Shown here piece after piece: positions 13,196 to 20,171 of a stretch of 20,171 bases of DNA. Below the pieces are notes generated by a model that had not been told where the DNA came from, did no database searches, and worked only from the letters and a program-made list of their open reading frames with translations. The stretch is from assembly GCA_031288985.1 (NCBI GenBank), contig JAITQH010000019.1, positions 1 through 20,171 on the forward strand, written 5' to 3'. This DNA is from Candidatus Methanoplasma sp. GTDB lineage: Archaea; Thermoplasmatota; Thermoplasmata; Methanomassiliicoccales; Methanomethylophilaceae. Position 1 is the first letter of the stretch. Each line of letters starts with the position of its first letter. Made by a program: the position numbers and the translations under genes.

Positions 13196-15241
13196 ATGTT
13201 CATAGAATACACATGGTTAGTGCCTCTGATACCGCTGCTCTGCTTCGCGATAGTCGGTTTCTTCGGCAAAAAGACTCCGGAAGGCGGAGCATACATAGCA
13301 ATAGCCGGCGCCGCTTTGGCCTGCGTGATCTCGGTGCTCGTTGCATACGAGTTCTTCACTTCGGCGGCATACAGCGATCCGGGCTATGTGACCGCCCAGA
13401 TCGTCTGGTTCACGCTGCCCGGCGGATACACCCTGCATTTCGGATACTACATCGACAGCCTCGCGTGCCTCATGATGCTCTTCGCGTCGTTCATATCGAC
13501 GCTGATATTCGTGTACTCCAAAGGATACATGCACGAACAGGGCGTCAAGAAGAGGAGATACTACGCAGAAGTTTCGCTGTTCCTCACGGGAATGCTGGGA
13601 CTCGCAGTGTCCAGCAACTTCTTGGAGATGTTCATCTTCTGGGAGATAATGGGTCTCTGCTCCTATCTGCTGATAGGATTCTGGAGCTTCAACCACCCCG
13701 AGGGCGACGACGCGGCCGATAATGCCGCATCCGCCGCAAAGAAAGCGTTCCTGGTCACGCGTCTGGGCGACGTGTCGCTCATGGCGGGGCTGTTCGTGCT
13801 CCTGTACACTTTCGGCAACCTCGACTATGCAAATATGTTCTCGCCTCTCTCGCTGGCGCTGGCGGATCCCAACATGATCCTCATCGGAAGCCTCCTGATA
13901 TTCGGAGGAGTGATAGGCAAGAGCGCTCAATTCCCTCTTCTCGACTGGCTCCCCGATGCGATGGCAGGCCCCACCACGGTCTCCGCACTGATACATGCGG
14001 CCACAATGGTCAAGGCGGGAGTGTACCTCGTCGCGAGGTGCTTCCCTCTCTTCACTCAGGATCCGGTCATAATGCTGTTCGTCGCGGTCATCGGCGGCAT
14101 CACCGCGTTCTTCGCGGCCACGATGGCGCTCAACAACATGAACATAAAAAGGGTGCTGGCATACTCCACCCTGTCCCAGTTGGGATATATGTTCCTCGCG
14201 CTCGGCACCGGCGGATACCTCATGGCCCTGGGCCTCAAGAATCTCGACCACCATCTGGTGATAGCCGGCGCCGCGGGATACGTGGCAGGGTGCCTGCACA
14301 TGGTCAACCACGCCTTCTTCAAGGCGCTGCTTTTCCTGGGATCGGGTTCGGTAATACATGCCGTGGGAACGGAGGACATGCGTCTGATGGGAGGCCTCAG
14401 AAAGAAAATGAGGATCACGTCCCTGGCGATGCTGTTGGGTTCGCTGTCGATCGCGGGATTCCCGTTCTTCAGCGGGTTCTGGTCAAAAGAACTCATACTC
14501 GAGACGGTCATGCATGCCAGCGACTACGGCACGGAAGGATACATCTTCAGCATACTTTGGATGCTTGGCGTGGTCACGGCGTTCATGACCGCATTCTACA
14601 TGTTCAGGATGTGGTACATGACCTTCGGCGGCAAGCCCCGGCATGCAAGCGAGCACTGCCACGGCGAGTCCCCCGCAAGCATGACCGCCCCGCTCATGGT
14701 GCTGTCGATATTCGCGGTCGGGTTCGGATTCACGATACTCTTCGGCTTCGACTCACTGATATCCATAGGGGTGGATCATACCAACGCCCTCGTGGTGGGC
14801 GGCGGAGAGGCCAAAGGATTCGAGTACTTCACCGATATATTCGAGAGCATCTACACCTACCTGACGGTAGCTCTCGTGCTCATTGCGATCGGCATTGCGT
14901 ATGTTCTGTACAACAAGAGGGAGTTCAACCCCGCGAAGTTCAGCGGAGACGAGAAGTCCGTGCTGTACACCGCGCTCACCAAAAGATGGTGGTTCCCCCA
15001 GCTCTACAACCAGATCGGATGGAAGCTGGGATACGGCATCGCACGCGGCGTGGACTTCGTGGACAGGCAGATCATCGACGGGACCGTGAACGGCCTCTCG
15101 GCCGCTGTGACCGGCGGAGGAGAGATCCTCAGCAAAGGCCAGAGCGGAGACGTAAGGAGATACACGGGAGTGGTGACGGCCGGGATAGTCGTGCTGTTCA
15201 TCGGCATCCTTGCGATCTTCTGGTACATGGAGGGGATTTAA
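13196..15241 (+). CDS. fpoL: F420H2 dehydrogenase-like complex subunit L (NuoL homologue, ion-pumping antiporter subunit)
   Basis: A 681-residue distal membrane subunit with about 16 helices. The pumping residues are recognisable: E150 in WEIMGLCSYLLIGFW, K242 in GKSAQFPLLDWLPDAM and K273 in ALIHAATMVKAGVYL. NNMNIKRVLAYSTLSQLGYM and HAFFKALLFLGSGSVIH are also typical. The last 60 residues include a final helix (VVTAGIVVLFIGILAIFW), in line with the lateral helix of NuoL. The ATG at 13196 is chosen over an in-frame GTG at 13187 because GAGGTG at 13184-13189 is six bases before it. fpoM begins on the base after the stop. Confidence 0.95.
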   Translation: MFIEYTWLVPLIPLLCFAIVGFFGKKTPEGGAYIAIAGAALACVISVLVAYEFFTSAAYSDPGYVTAQIVWFTLPGGYTLHFGYYIDSLACLMMLFASFISTLIFVYSKGYMHEQGVKKRRYYAEVSLFLTGMLGLAVSSNFLEMFIFWEIMGLCSYLLIGFWSFNHPEGDDAADNAASAAKKAFLVTRLGDVSLMAGLFVLLYTFGNLDYANMFSPLSLALADPNMILIGSLLIFGGVIGKSAQFPLLDWLPDAMAGPTTVSALIHAATMVKAGVYLVARCFPLFTQDPVIMLFVAVIGGITAFFAATMALNNMNIKRVLAYSTLSQLGYMFLALGTGGYLMALGLKNLDHHLVIAGAAGYVAGCLHMVNHAFFKALLFLGSGSVIHAVGTEDMRLMGGLRKKMRITSLAMLLGSLSIAGFPFFSGFWSKELILETVMHASDYGTEGYIFSILWMLGVVTAFMTAFYMFRMWYMTFGGKPRHASEHCHGESPASMTAPLMVLSIFAVGFGFTILFGFDSLISIGVDHTNALVVGGGEAKGFEYFTDIFESIYTYLTVALVLIAIGIAYVLYNKREFNPAKFSGDEKSVLYTALTKRWWFPQLYNQIGWKLGYGIARGVDFVDRQIIDGTVNGLSAAVTGGGEILSKGQSGDVRRYTGVVTAGIVVLFIGILAIFWYMEGI

Positions 15242-16750
15242 GTGTTCTTTGACATACCCTTCGAGGTGCCTTACCTGCTGACCCTGCTGTTGGTCATACC
15301 GCTGGTCGGCGCGATCCTGACCCTGTTCATGGGCGGAAAGAGGGAAAAGTACGCGAAATACGTCGCAGGCCTGTTCTCAGGCGTGACCGCTGTCCTTGCA
15401 TCCCTTCTCCTGTTCACCGCCGACGTCGGCGTGTACAACGAAAGCTACACTTGGATAGAGACGATCGGCCTGAAGATGTCATACATCCTGCAGGTCGACG
15501 GACTCAGCATACTGATGGTGTTCCTGACGGGGCTGCTCGTGTTCATGGTCACGCTCTTCTCTTCCAAAGAGAGCAACAGGCCCAACTACTTCTTCGCCCT
15601 GATGTTGGCGATGGAGGTGGGCCTGATGGGAGTGTACATGTCCGCGGACTACTTCCTCTTCTACATAATGTGGGAGGTCACCCTGATCCCGATGTACTTC
15701 ATGATATCGTGGTACGGAGGCCCCAGGAGGCACTACGCCGCCATCAAGTTCTTCATCTACACCCACGTGGCAAGCCTGGTGATGCTGATAGGCATATTCG
15801 CCCTTGTGTTCCAGGCTGCGTCCGGAGGCGTTGCGGACTTTTCGTTCGCGGCGGTGCTCGCGGGAAGCTTCAGCGAGACCTTCCAATCTTTGGTCTTCCT
15901 GCTGCTGTTCTTCGGGTTCGCCGTCAAGATGCCGGCGGTCCCGTTCCATACTTGGCTGCCGGACGCGCACACAGAGGCGCCCACGGCCGGATCCGTTCTT
16001 CTTGCGGGAGTCATGCTGAAGATGGGTTCGTACGGCATAATCAGGGTGTGCCTCGAGGCCACCCCCGAAGGGGCCGCGCACTGGCAGTCCCTCATGATAG
16101 CGGTAGGACTGCTTGCGATCGTCTACGGCGCGTATGCCTGCATAGCGCAGAAGGATCTCAAGAAGATGGTGGCGTTCTCGTCCATCAGCCACATGGGAAT
16201 GGTCATGCTCGGCATAGCCTGTCTGTCTGAGATAGGCGTTGAATGGGCCATATTCCAAATGTTCGCGCACGGTCTGATAACAGCCATACTGTTCATGATC
16301 TGCGGGATGGCGGGGCACAACATCGGCACCAGAGAGATACCGCTGCTCGGCGGCATAGCAAGCAAGATGCCGGTGTTCGCGGGATTCATGATGTTCGGCT
16401 TCATGGCGTCCCTGGGGCTTCCGGGCCTCATCGGATTCTGGGCTGAGTTCGGAATAATATTCTCATTCTATGAGTACGGCGCGGCCAACAGCATGATATG
16501 GGTGATCGTATTCTGCCTGCTGTCCCTCCTGCTCACCGCAGGCTACTACCTGTGGGCGATGCAGAGGACACTGTTCGGCAGACTCACGGCCAAAATAGAC
16601 CTGTCCCACATACACGACGTCAGCAGGGTCGAGTCGATAGCTATGGGCGCCATATGCGCATTCATATTGCTTTTCGGCTTCTGGCCGGACGCAGTGCTGG
16701 GGTTCATAGAGCCGTATGTTCAGGGTCTGACTTCCCTCGGGGTGATCTGA
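15242..16750 (+). CDS. fpoM: F420H2 dehydrogenase-like complex subunit M (NuoM homologue, ion-pumping antiporter subunit)
   Basis: A 502-residue membrane subunit with about 14 helices. The essential residues of E. coli NuoM have counterparts: E145 in MWEVTLIPMYFMISW, K229 in GFAVKMPAVPFHTWLPDAHTEAP and K260 in VMLKMGSYGI. It uses a GTG start immediately after the fpoL TAA; GGAGGGG some six bases upstream supports this start, and the next in-frame ATG is far inside the first conserved region. The last codons GGG GTG ATC TGA form the ribosome site for fpoN. Confidence 0.95.
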   Translation: MFFDIPFEVPYLLTLLLVIPLVGAILTLFMGGKREKYAKYVAGLFSGVTAVLASLLLFTADVGVYNESYTWIETIGLKMSYILQVDGLSILMVFLTGLLVFMVTLFSSKESNRPNYFFALMLAMEVGLMGVYMSADYFLFYIMWEVTLIPMYFMISWYGGPRRHYAAIKFFIYTHVASLVMLIGIFALVFQAASGGVADFSFAAVLAGSFSETFQSLVFLLLFFGFAVKMPAVPFHTWLPDAHTEAPTAGSVLLAGVMLKMGSYGIIRVCLEATPEGAAHWQSLMIAVGLLAIVYGAYACIAQKDLKKMVAFSSISHMGMVMLGIACLSEIGVEWAIFQMFAHGLITAILFMICGMAGHNIGTREIPLLGGIASKMPVFAGFMMFGFMASLGLPGLIGFWAEFGIIFSFYEYGAANSMIWVIVFCLLSLLLTAGYYLWAMQRTLFGRLTAKIDLSHIHDVSRVESIAMGAICAFILLFGFWPDAVLGFIEPYVQGLTSLGVI

Positions 16751-16751
16751 G

Positions 16752-18239
16752 ATGGACGCAACGATTATAACAGACCTGTTCGGAGAGTTCACTCCGATCG
16801 TACCCATGCTGATAATGCTCCTGGGCGCGCTGATAATGCCTGCGGTGACCTTCGGATCCAAGAGGAGGAATGCAGTGACCGCGGCGGCGCTCGTCGTGAT
16901 CGCCGCCTCCGCCGCAGTCAACATCGTCCTTCTGCTGGCAGACTACACCGGGACGTATGCCGAACTGTTCGAATACGACGCGTTCGCCGGCCTGATGGTG
17001 CTGCTGTTCCAAACAGTGGCGTTCCTGGTTACCTTGGTGTCCGCTTCCAGCACAGAGACCACGAGGCTCCACTTCGGGGCCTTCAACGCTCTCCTGCTGG
17101 CCGCCACTACCGGAATGATGTTCGTGGCCACGGCCAACGATCTCATAACGATCTTCGTCGGCGTCGAACTTGCGAGCATAACCTCGTACCTCCTCGCTGC
17201 AATGAAGAGGAACGACCCGAGGGCGTCCGAGGCGGCCGTGAAATACGTGATCGTCGGCGGAATGTCCACTGCGATAACCATCTACGGCCTCAGCATGCTC
17301 TACGGAGTGGCAGGCACCACGAACATCGAGGAGATAGCCGTCGCCCTTTCCACTCAGGGATTCTCATGGGCGTTCGGCATCGCGCTTGTAACGATGATCG
17401 CGGGATACGGATTCAAGATCGCGGCGGTCCCGTTCCACATGTGGGCGCCCGACGTGTACGAAGGATCATCCACCCCCGTGTCCGCGTTCCTGGCGACAGG
17501 ATCCAAGAAACTCGGGATCGTGGTCTTCTTCAAGATCTTCCTGATCCTCTTCGTCGCGGGAACGGCGGTCGCATCCTTTGCCACCGAGGAAGTGCAGTAT
17601 GTCTTTGCGATAATCGCGGCGCTCACGATGACCGTGGGCAACGTGGTCGCAATAGCGCAGAACAACATCAAGAGGATGCTGGCGTACTCAAGCATAGCCC
17701 AGGCGGGATACATACTCATAGTCCTGGCCGTGATGAGCGAATACGCTCTGGCGGGAGGCCTCTTCCACATGTTCACCCACGTGTTCATGAAGGGCGGGGC
17801 GTTCCTCGTGGTGGGCGCGCTCATATGCGCGGGCGTAGGCGAGAAGATCTCCGACTACAGGGGCCTCGGCAGGAGGGCGCCGTTCCTGGCGTTCGCCATG
17901 CTGCTGTTCCTGTTCTCGTTGGCAGGCATACCTCCGCTGGCAGGCTTCACATCGAAGCTCATCCTGTTCTCGGCGACAATATACGACGGCAACGGGGTCA
18001 TGACCCAGTGGATATGGCTGGCGTTCATCGCCATCCTGAATTCGGCGATATCGCTGTACTACTACGCAAGAGTGGTGAAGGCGATGTATGTTGAAACGGG
18101 AGACTCCGAGAAGATAAAGGTGCCAAAGGCGTTCACGGCGGCGATCGCGATCTGCGTCCTGTTCACCATTGTCCTTGGAGTGTATCCGCAGCTGATATTG
18201 GACTTCTGTTCCGATGCGGCGGCCGCGCTCTTCGGATGA
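16752..18239 (+). CDS. fpoN: F420H2 dehydrogenase-like complex subunit N (NuoN homologue, ion-pumping antiporter subunit)
   Basis: A 495-residue membrane subunit with about 14 helices, the antiporter-like unit nearest FpoK. Features: E139 in FVGVELASITSYLL, K222 in GYGFKIAAVPFHMWAPDVYEGSS, the K252-K253 pair in ATGSKKLGIVVFFK, and NNIKRMLAYSSIAQAGYILI. Length matches NuoN. GGGGTGATC ends five bases before the ATG. This is the last fpo gene; the Methanosarcina operon continues with fpoO, which is missing here, and the next gene is transcribed from its own promoter. Confidence 0.95.
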   Translation: MDATIITDLFGEFTPIVPMLIMLLGALIMPAVTFGSKRRNAVTAAALVVIAASAAVNIVLLLADYTGTYAELFEYDAFAGLMVLLFQTVAFLVTLVSASSTETTRLHFGAFNALLLAATTGMMFVATANDLITIFVGVELASITSYLLAAMKRNDPRASEAAVKYVIVGGMSTAITIYGLSMLYGVAGTTNIEEIAVALSTQGFSWAFGIALVTMIAGYGFKIAAVPFHMWAPDVYEGSSTPVSAFLATGSKKLGIVVFFKIFLILFVAGTAVASFATEEVQYVFAIIAALTMTVGNVVAIAQNNIKRMLAYSSIAQAGYILIVLAVMSEYALAGGLFHMFTHVFMKGGAFLVVGALICAGVGEKISDYRGLGRRAPFLAFAMLLFLFSLAGIPPLAGFTSKLILFSATIYDGNGVMTQWIWLAFIAILNSAISLYYYARVVKAMYVETGDSEKIKVPKAFTAAIAICVLFTIVLGVYPQLILDFCSDAAAALFG

Positions 18240-18258
18240 AACCTCTTCCCATCCAAAC

Positions 18259-18278
18259 CTCTTTCCTTTATTCTATTT
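18259..18278 (+). terminator. Pyrimidine-rich probable terminator of the fpo operon
   Basis: Shortly after the fpoN stop comes a C/T-rich stretch with clusters of T and no strong hairpin, typical of archaeal intrinsic termination signals. It lies before the TATA box of the next unit. Confidence 0.4.
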
Positions 18279-18284
18279 GAGAAG

Positions 18285-18293
18285 TATTAAGTA
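18285..18293 (+). promoter_or_regulatory. TATA-like box of the isoprenoid gene pair
   Basis: TATTAAGTA is centred about 25 bases before the ATG at 18313 and 28 before the ATG at 18316, so a leaderless transcript is likely. No Shine-Dalgarno sequence is present before these codons. Confidence 0.5.
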
Positions 18294-18312
18294 GATTCTT
18301 AACATCGGTGTG

Positions 18313-19281
18313 ATGATGGATGCATCATGGTATTCTTCAGTGTCGAACGACCTTAAAACGGTCGAGGATATCATGAAAGATGTCACAAGATCCGAGAATC
18401 CCGAGCTCACGGAGATATGTTCTTATGTTTTGGGCGCCGGAGGCAAGAGGGTCAGACCCGCCATGTGCCTTCTGGCGTTCAGGGCCTGCGGAGGAACGGA
18501 CGCGAAAAAGGCGGCCGACATCGGTGCGGCGCTGGAGATAATCCATAACGCCACCCTCGTCCACGACGACATCAACGACGGGGGAGACCTCAGGCGCGGC
18601 GCGAAGGCGGCGTACAAACGCTATTCCATAGGCAAATCAATAGTCGCCGGGGACTACATGTTCGCGCTGGGATTCAAACTCGTTGGGTCGGCGTCCCGCG
18701 AGGTCGTCGACTATCTGGTGGAAGCTTCCGCCGCCATGGGTGCAGGCGAGTTCAACCAGAAGGAATACGAACGCGACGCACGCGTCACAGAAGATTACTA
18801 CATGAAGATAATCGAAGGCAAGACCGCCCGCCTCATAGAGTGCGCCGCCAAGTCCGGCGCTTTCCTGGCCGGCGCAGACGGCGAGGTCGTCGAGGCATTG
18901 GGGCAGTTCGCTTACAACGCGGGCATGGCGTTCCAGATCGTCGATGACGCACTGGACGTCGCAGGCGACGAATCCGCCACAGGCAAGAACATAGGCGGCG
19001 ACATGATGGAAGGGAAGCCCACACTCCCCATCATATACGCCCTGCAGGATCCCGCGGCGGGAGAGAGGATCAGAGAGATATTCGAATCTCCTTCGCTCGA
19101 GTGGTCGGACGTAAGGGAAGCAATAGCCCTGATAAAAAAGACCGATGCGATACCGCGGTGCCTGGACAAGGCGAAAAGCATCATAAAGGACTCGGCGCGG
19201 CTTCTGGACGTGCTCGCCGACTCCGAATACAAGAGAGCGCTCATCGGCTTGGCGGAGTACATCGCGGACAGGGACAGGTGA
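18313..19281 (+). CDS. idsA: Trans-isoprenyl diphosphate synthase (geranylgeranyl-type)
   Basis: A 322-residue enzyme that condenses isopentenyl diphosphate with allylic diphosphates to make the C20 (possibly C25 or longer) chain of archaeal membrane lipids. The first Asp-rich motif is HDDIND (D85, D86, D89), the second is QIVDDALD (D211, D212, D215); GGKRVRPAM near residue 43 binds the homoallylic substrate. The residues four and five before the first motif are small (Thr, Ala), which allows a chain longer than C15. The start is ambiguous: GTG 18310, ATG 18313 and ATG 18316 are consecutive codons; 18313 is chosen from the TATA distance. Its final GAC AGG TGA doubles as ribosome site for the reductase gene three bases later. 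Confidence 0.92.
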   Translation: MMDASWYSSVSNDLKTVEDIMKDVTRSENPELTEICSYVLGAGGKRVRPAMCLLAFRACGGTDAKKAADIGAALEIIHNATLVHDDINDGGDLRRGAKAAYKRYSIGKSIVAGDYMFALGFKLVGSASREVVDYLVEASAAMGAGEFNQKEYERDARVTEDYYMKIIEGKTARLIECAAKSGAFLAGADGEVVEALGQFAYNAGMAFQIVDDALDVAGDESATGKNIGGDMMEGKPTLPIIYALQDPAAGERIREIFESPSLEWSDVREAIALIKKTDAIPRCLDKAKSIIKDSARLLDVLADSEYKRALIGLAEYIADRDR

Positions 19282-19283
19282 CC

Positions 19284-20171
19284 ATGTCGGAAAGGATCAG
19301 GACGGACATCCTCATTGTCGGTTCCGGCCCCGCAGGAAGCACCGCCGCGAGATTTGCGGCAGAGAGAGGCGTCAGGACGACGTTCATAGAGAGAAGGGCG
19401 GAAGTAGGCACGCCGGTCAGATGCGGAGAGCTGGTGCCGTCAGACGACGAGATCGGGGGCATGTTCCCCGCGGCGGAGGACATCGCGCGGCTGTTTGACA
19501 TGCCCGGAAACCTTCGCGTTCGGAACATAGAGGGAATAGGCCTCACCGACCCCAAAGGCCGACGCACGCTGCTGGATTTCACGGGTTATTCTACGGATCG
19601 CGACAAATTCGACCGCCACTTGGCGTCGGAAGCCGTAAAGGCAGGCGCCGAGCTGATCAAGAACTGTCAGTTCAAAACCATAAAGGACGGCCTTGCGGCC
19701 ACCACCTTGGGGGATATAGAGTACAAGGTCATCATAGGCGCGGACGGCCCGGGATCCCGTGTCGCAAACGCTCTGGGACTCCCCAAGAACATGCATCCGT
19801 ATCCGGCTGTGACGGCTCAGGCCAAAGGGGACTTCGACCCATATGTGGAAATGTTCTTCGGAGGCATAGCGCCCGGGGCGTACGGTTGGATAATCCCCAA
19901 GGCCGGACAGGCCAACGTCGGGGTTGGATTCTCGCCCAAGTTCGCCAACGGCACCCTCGGCGAATACTTCGATGCATTCACCCGCAGGCACGGCCTTGAC
20001 GCGGCGTCCAAGATGCACGGCAAATACGTCCCGAGCGAGGGCATGGCGTCCAAGCTCGCAACGGACGACGGCATGATCGTCGGCGACGCGGCGGGACAGG
20101 TGATATCGGTCAACGGAGGAGGCATACCTCTTGCGCTCATAGGCGGAAGGGCATGCGGCCTGGCGGCGGCC
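19284..20171 (+). CDS. Geranylgeranyl reductase family flavoprotein, 3' end outside window
   Basis: The first 296 codons of a flavoprotein, open to the last base of the window. The N-terminal FAD-binding motif GSGPAGS (13-19) follows a beta strand; a Cys-containing PVRCGELVP follows at about 46; YSTDRDKFDRHL, IIGADGPGSRVANALG and GDAAGQVISVNGGGIPLAL are the blocks of archaeal geranylgeranyl reductases, which saturate the isoprenoid chains of archaeol and tetraether lipids at the membrane. The family is about 390-410 residues, so roughly 100 are missing. It lies three bases after the isoprenyl synthase, with AGGTGA as ribosome site, forming a lipid pair. Other chlP-like reductases, for example acting on a quinone or polyprenol, are possible. 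Confidence 0.9.
   Translation, partial: MSERIRTDILIVGSGPAGSTAARFAAERGVRTTFIERRAEVGTPVRCGELVPSDDEIGGMFPAAEDIARLFDMPGNLRVRNIEGIGLTDPKGRRTLLDFTGYSTDRDKFDRHLASEAVKAGAELIKNCQFKTIKDGLAATTLGDIEYKVIIGADGPGSRVANALGLPKNMHPYPAVTAQAKGDFDPYVEMFFGGIAPGAYGWIIPKAGQANVGVGFSPKFANGTLGEYFDAFTRRHGLDAASKMHGKYVPSEGMASKLATDDGMIVGDAAGQVISVNGGGIPLALIGGRACGLAAA

Noticed and set aside
13217..14359. Long open frame on the minus strand opposite fpoL (about 380 codons), with similar ones opposite fpoD, fpoM and the radical SAM gene
   Set aside because: These mirror strongly conserved genes in GC-rich DNA, show no family motif and have no promoter or ribosome site; they are shadows.
1..20171. Mobile element, prophage, defence system or CRISPR array
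   Set aside because: No transposase, integrase, terminal repeats, direct repeat array or nuclease genes were seen; the window is core metabolic DNA of even composition.

Overview
The window looks like a chromosome segment of a methanogenic archaeon of the Thermoplasmata, most likely order Methanomassiliicoccales (possibly the gut-associated Methanomethylophilaceae). Reasons: a methanogenesis marker gene (mmp11); a complete membrane part of an F420H2-dehydrogenase-like (Fpo) complex with no fpoO and no fpoF in the cluster; archaeal isoprenoid and lipid genes; a radical SAM protein resembling a Thermoplasma family; folD; TATA-box promoters placed for leaderless transcripts; and no TAG stop codon among 21 complete genes, as expected in a lineage that reads TAG as pyrrolysine. 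The taxonomy is inference; no 16S gene is present.

Layout. (1) 1-1739, plus strand: the 3' part of AMP phosphorylase (deoA) and a NodB-type polysaccharide deacetylase. (2) 1740-1897: a non-coding gap with a T-run, a hairpin-forming inverted repeat and the folD TATA box. (3) 1898-6910, plus strand: a tight apparent operon of folD, kptA, methanogenesis marker 11, a cis-prenyltransferase (uppS) and a B12-binding-type radical SAM protein. (4) 6911-7708, minus strand: proC, whose stop codon abuts the radical SAM stop. (5) 7709-7840: a divergent promoter region for proC and fpo with GCG(CG)(T)GAAA repeats just upstream of the fpo TATA box. (6) 7841-18239, plus strand: fpoA-B-C-D-H-I-J1-J2-K-L-M-N, every junction overlapping or separated by only a few bases. 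(7) 18240-18312: pyrimidine-rich probable terminator and a promoter. (8) 18313-20171, plus strand: an isoprenyl diphosphate synthase followed by geranylgeranyl reductase, which runs off the window. No gene-free stretch exceeds 300 bases. I saw no tRNA, rRNA, CRISPR array, insertion sequence or prophage.

How it works together. The Fpo complex is the energy-conserving, complex I-like ion pump. It has the connecting module (B, C, D, I) and the full membrane arm (A, H, J, K, L, M, N) but no F420H2-oxidising FpoF, so electrons must enter another way, probably from reduced ferredoxin. The most unusual feature is FpoI: it carries four CxxCxxCxxxC motifs instead of two, as if a second 2[4Fe-4S] ferredoxin domain were fused to the C-terminus. 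FpoH has a long N-terminal extension and FpoA lacks the usual Glu of its FDVE motif. The flanking genes serve archaeal lipid and dolichol-type carrier synthesis (uppS, ids, ggr), folate C1 metabolism (folD), RNA processing (kptA), nucleotide salvage (deoA) and proline synthesis (proC).
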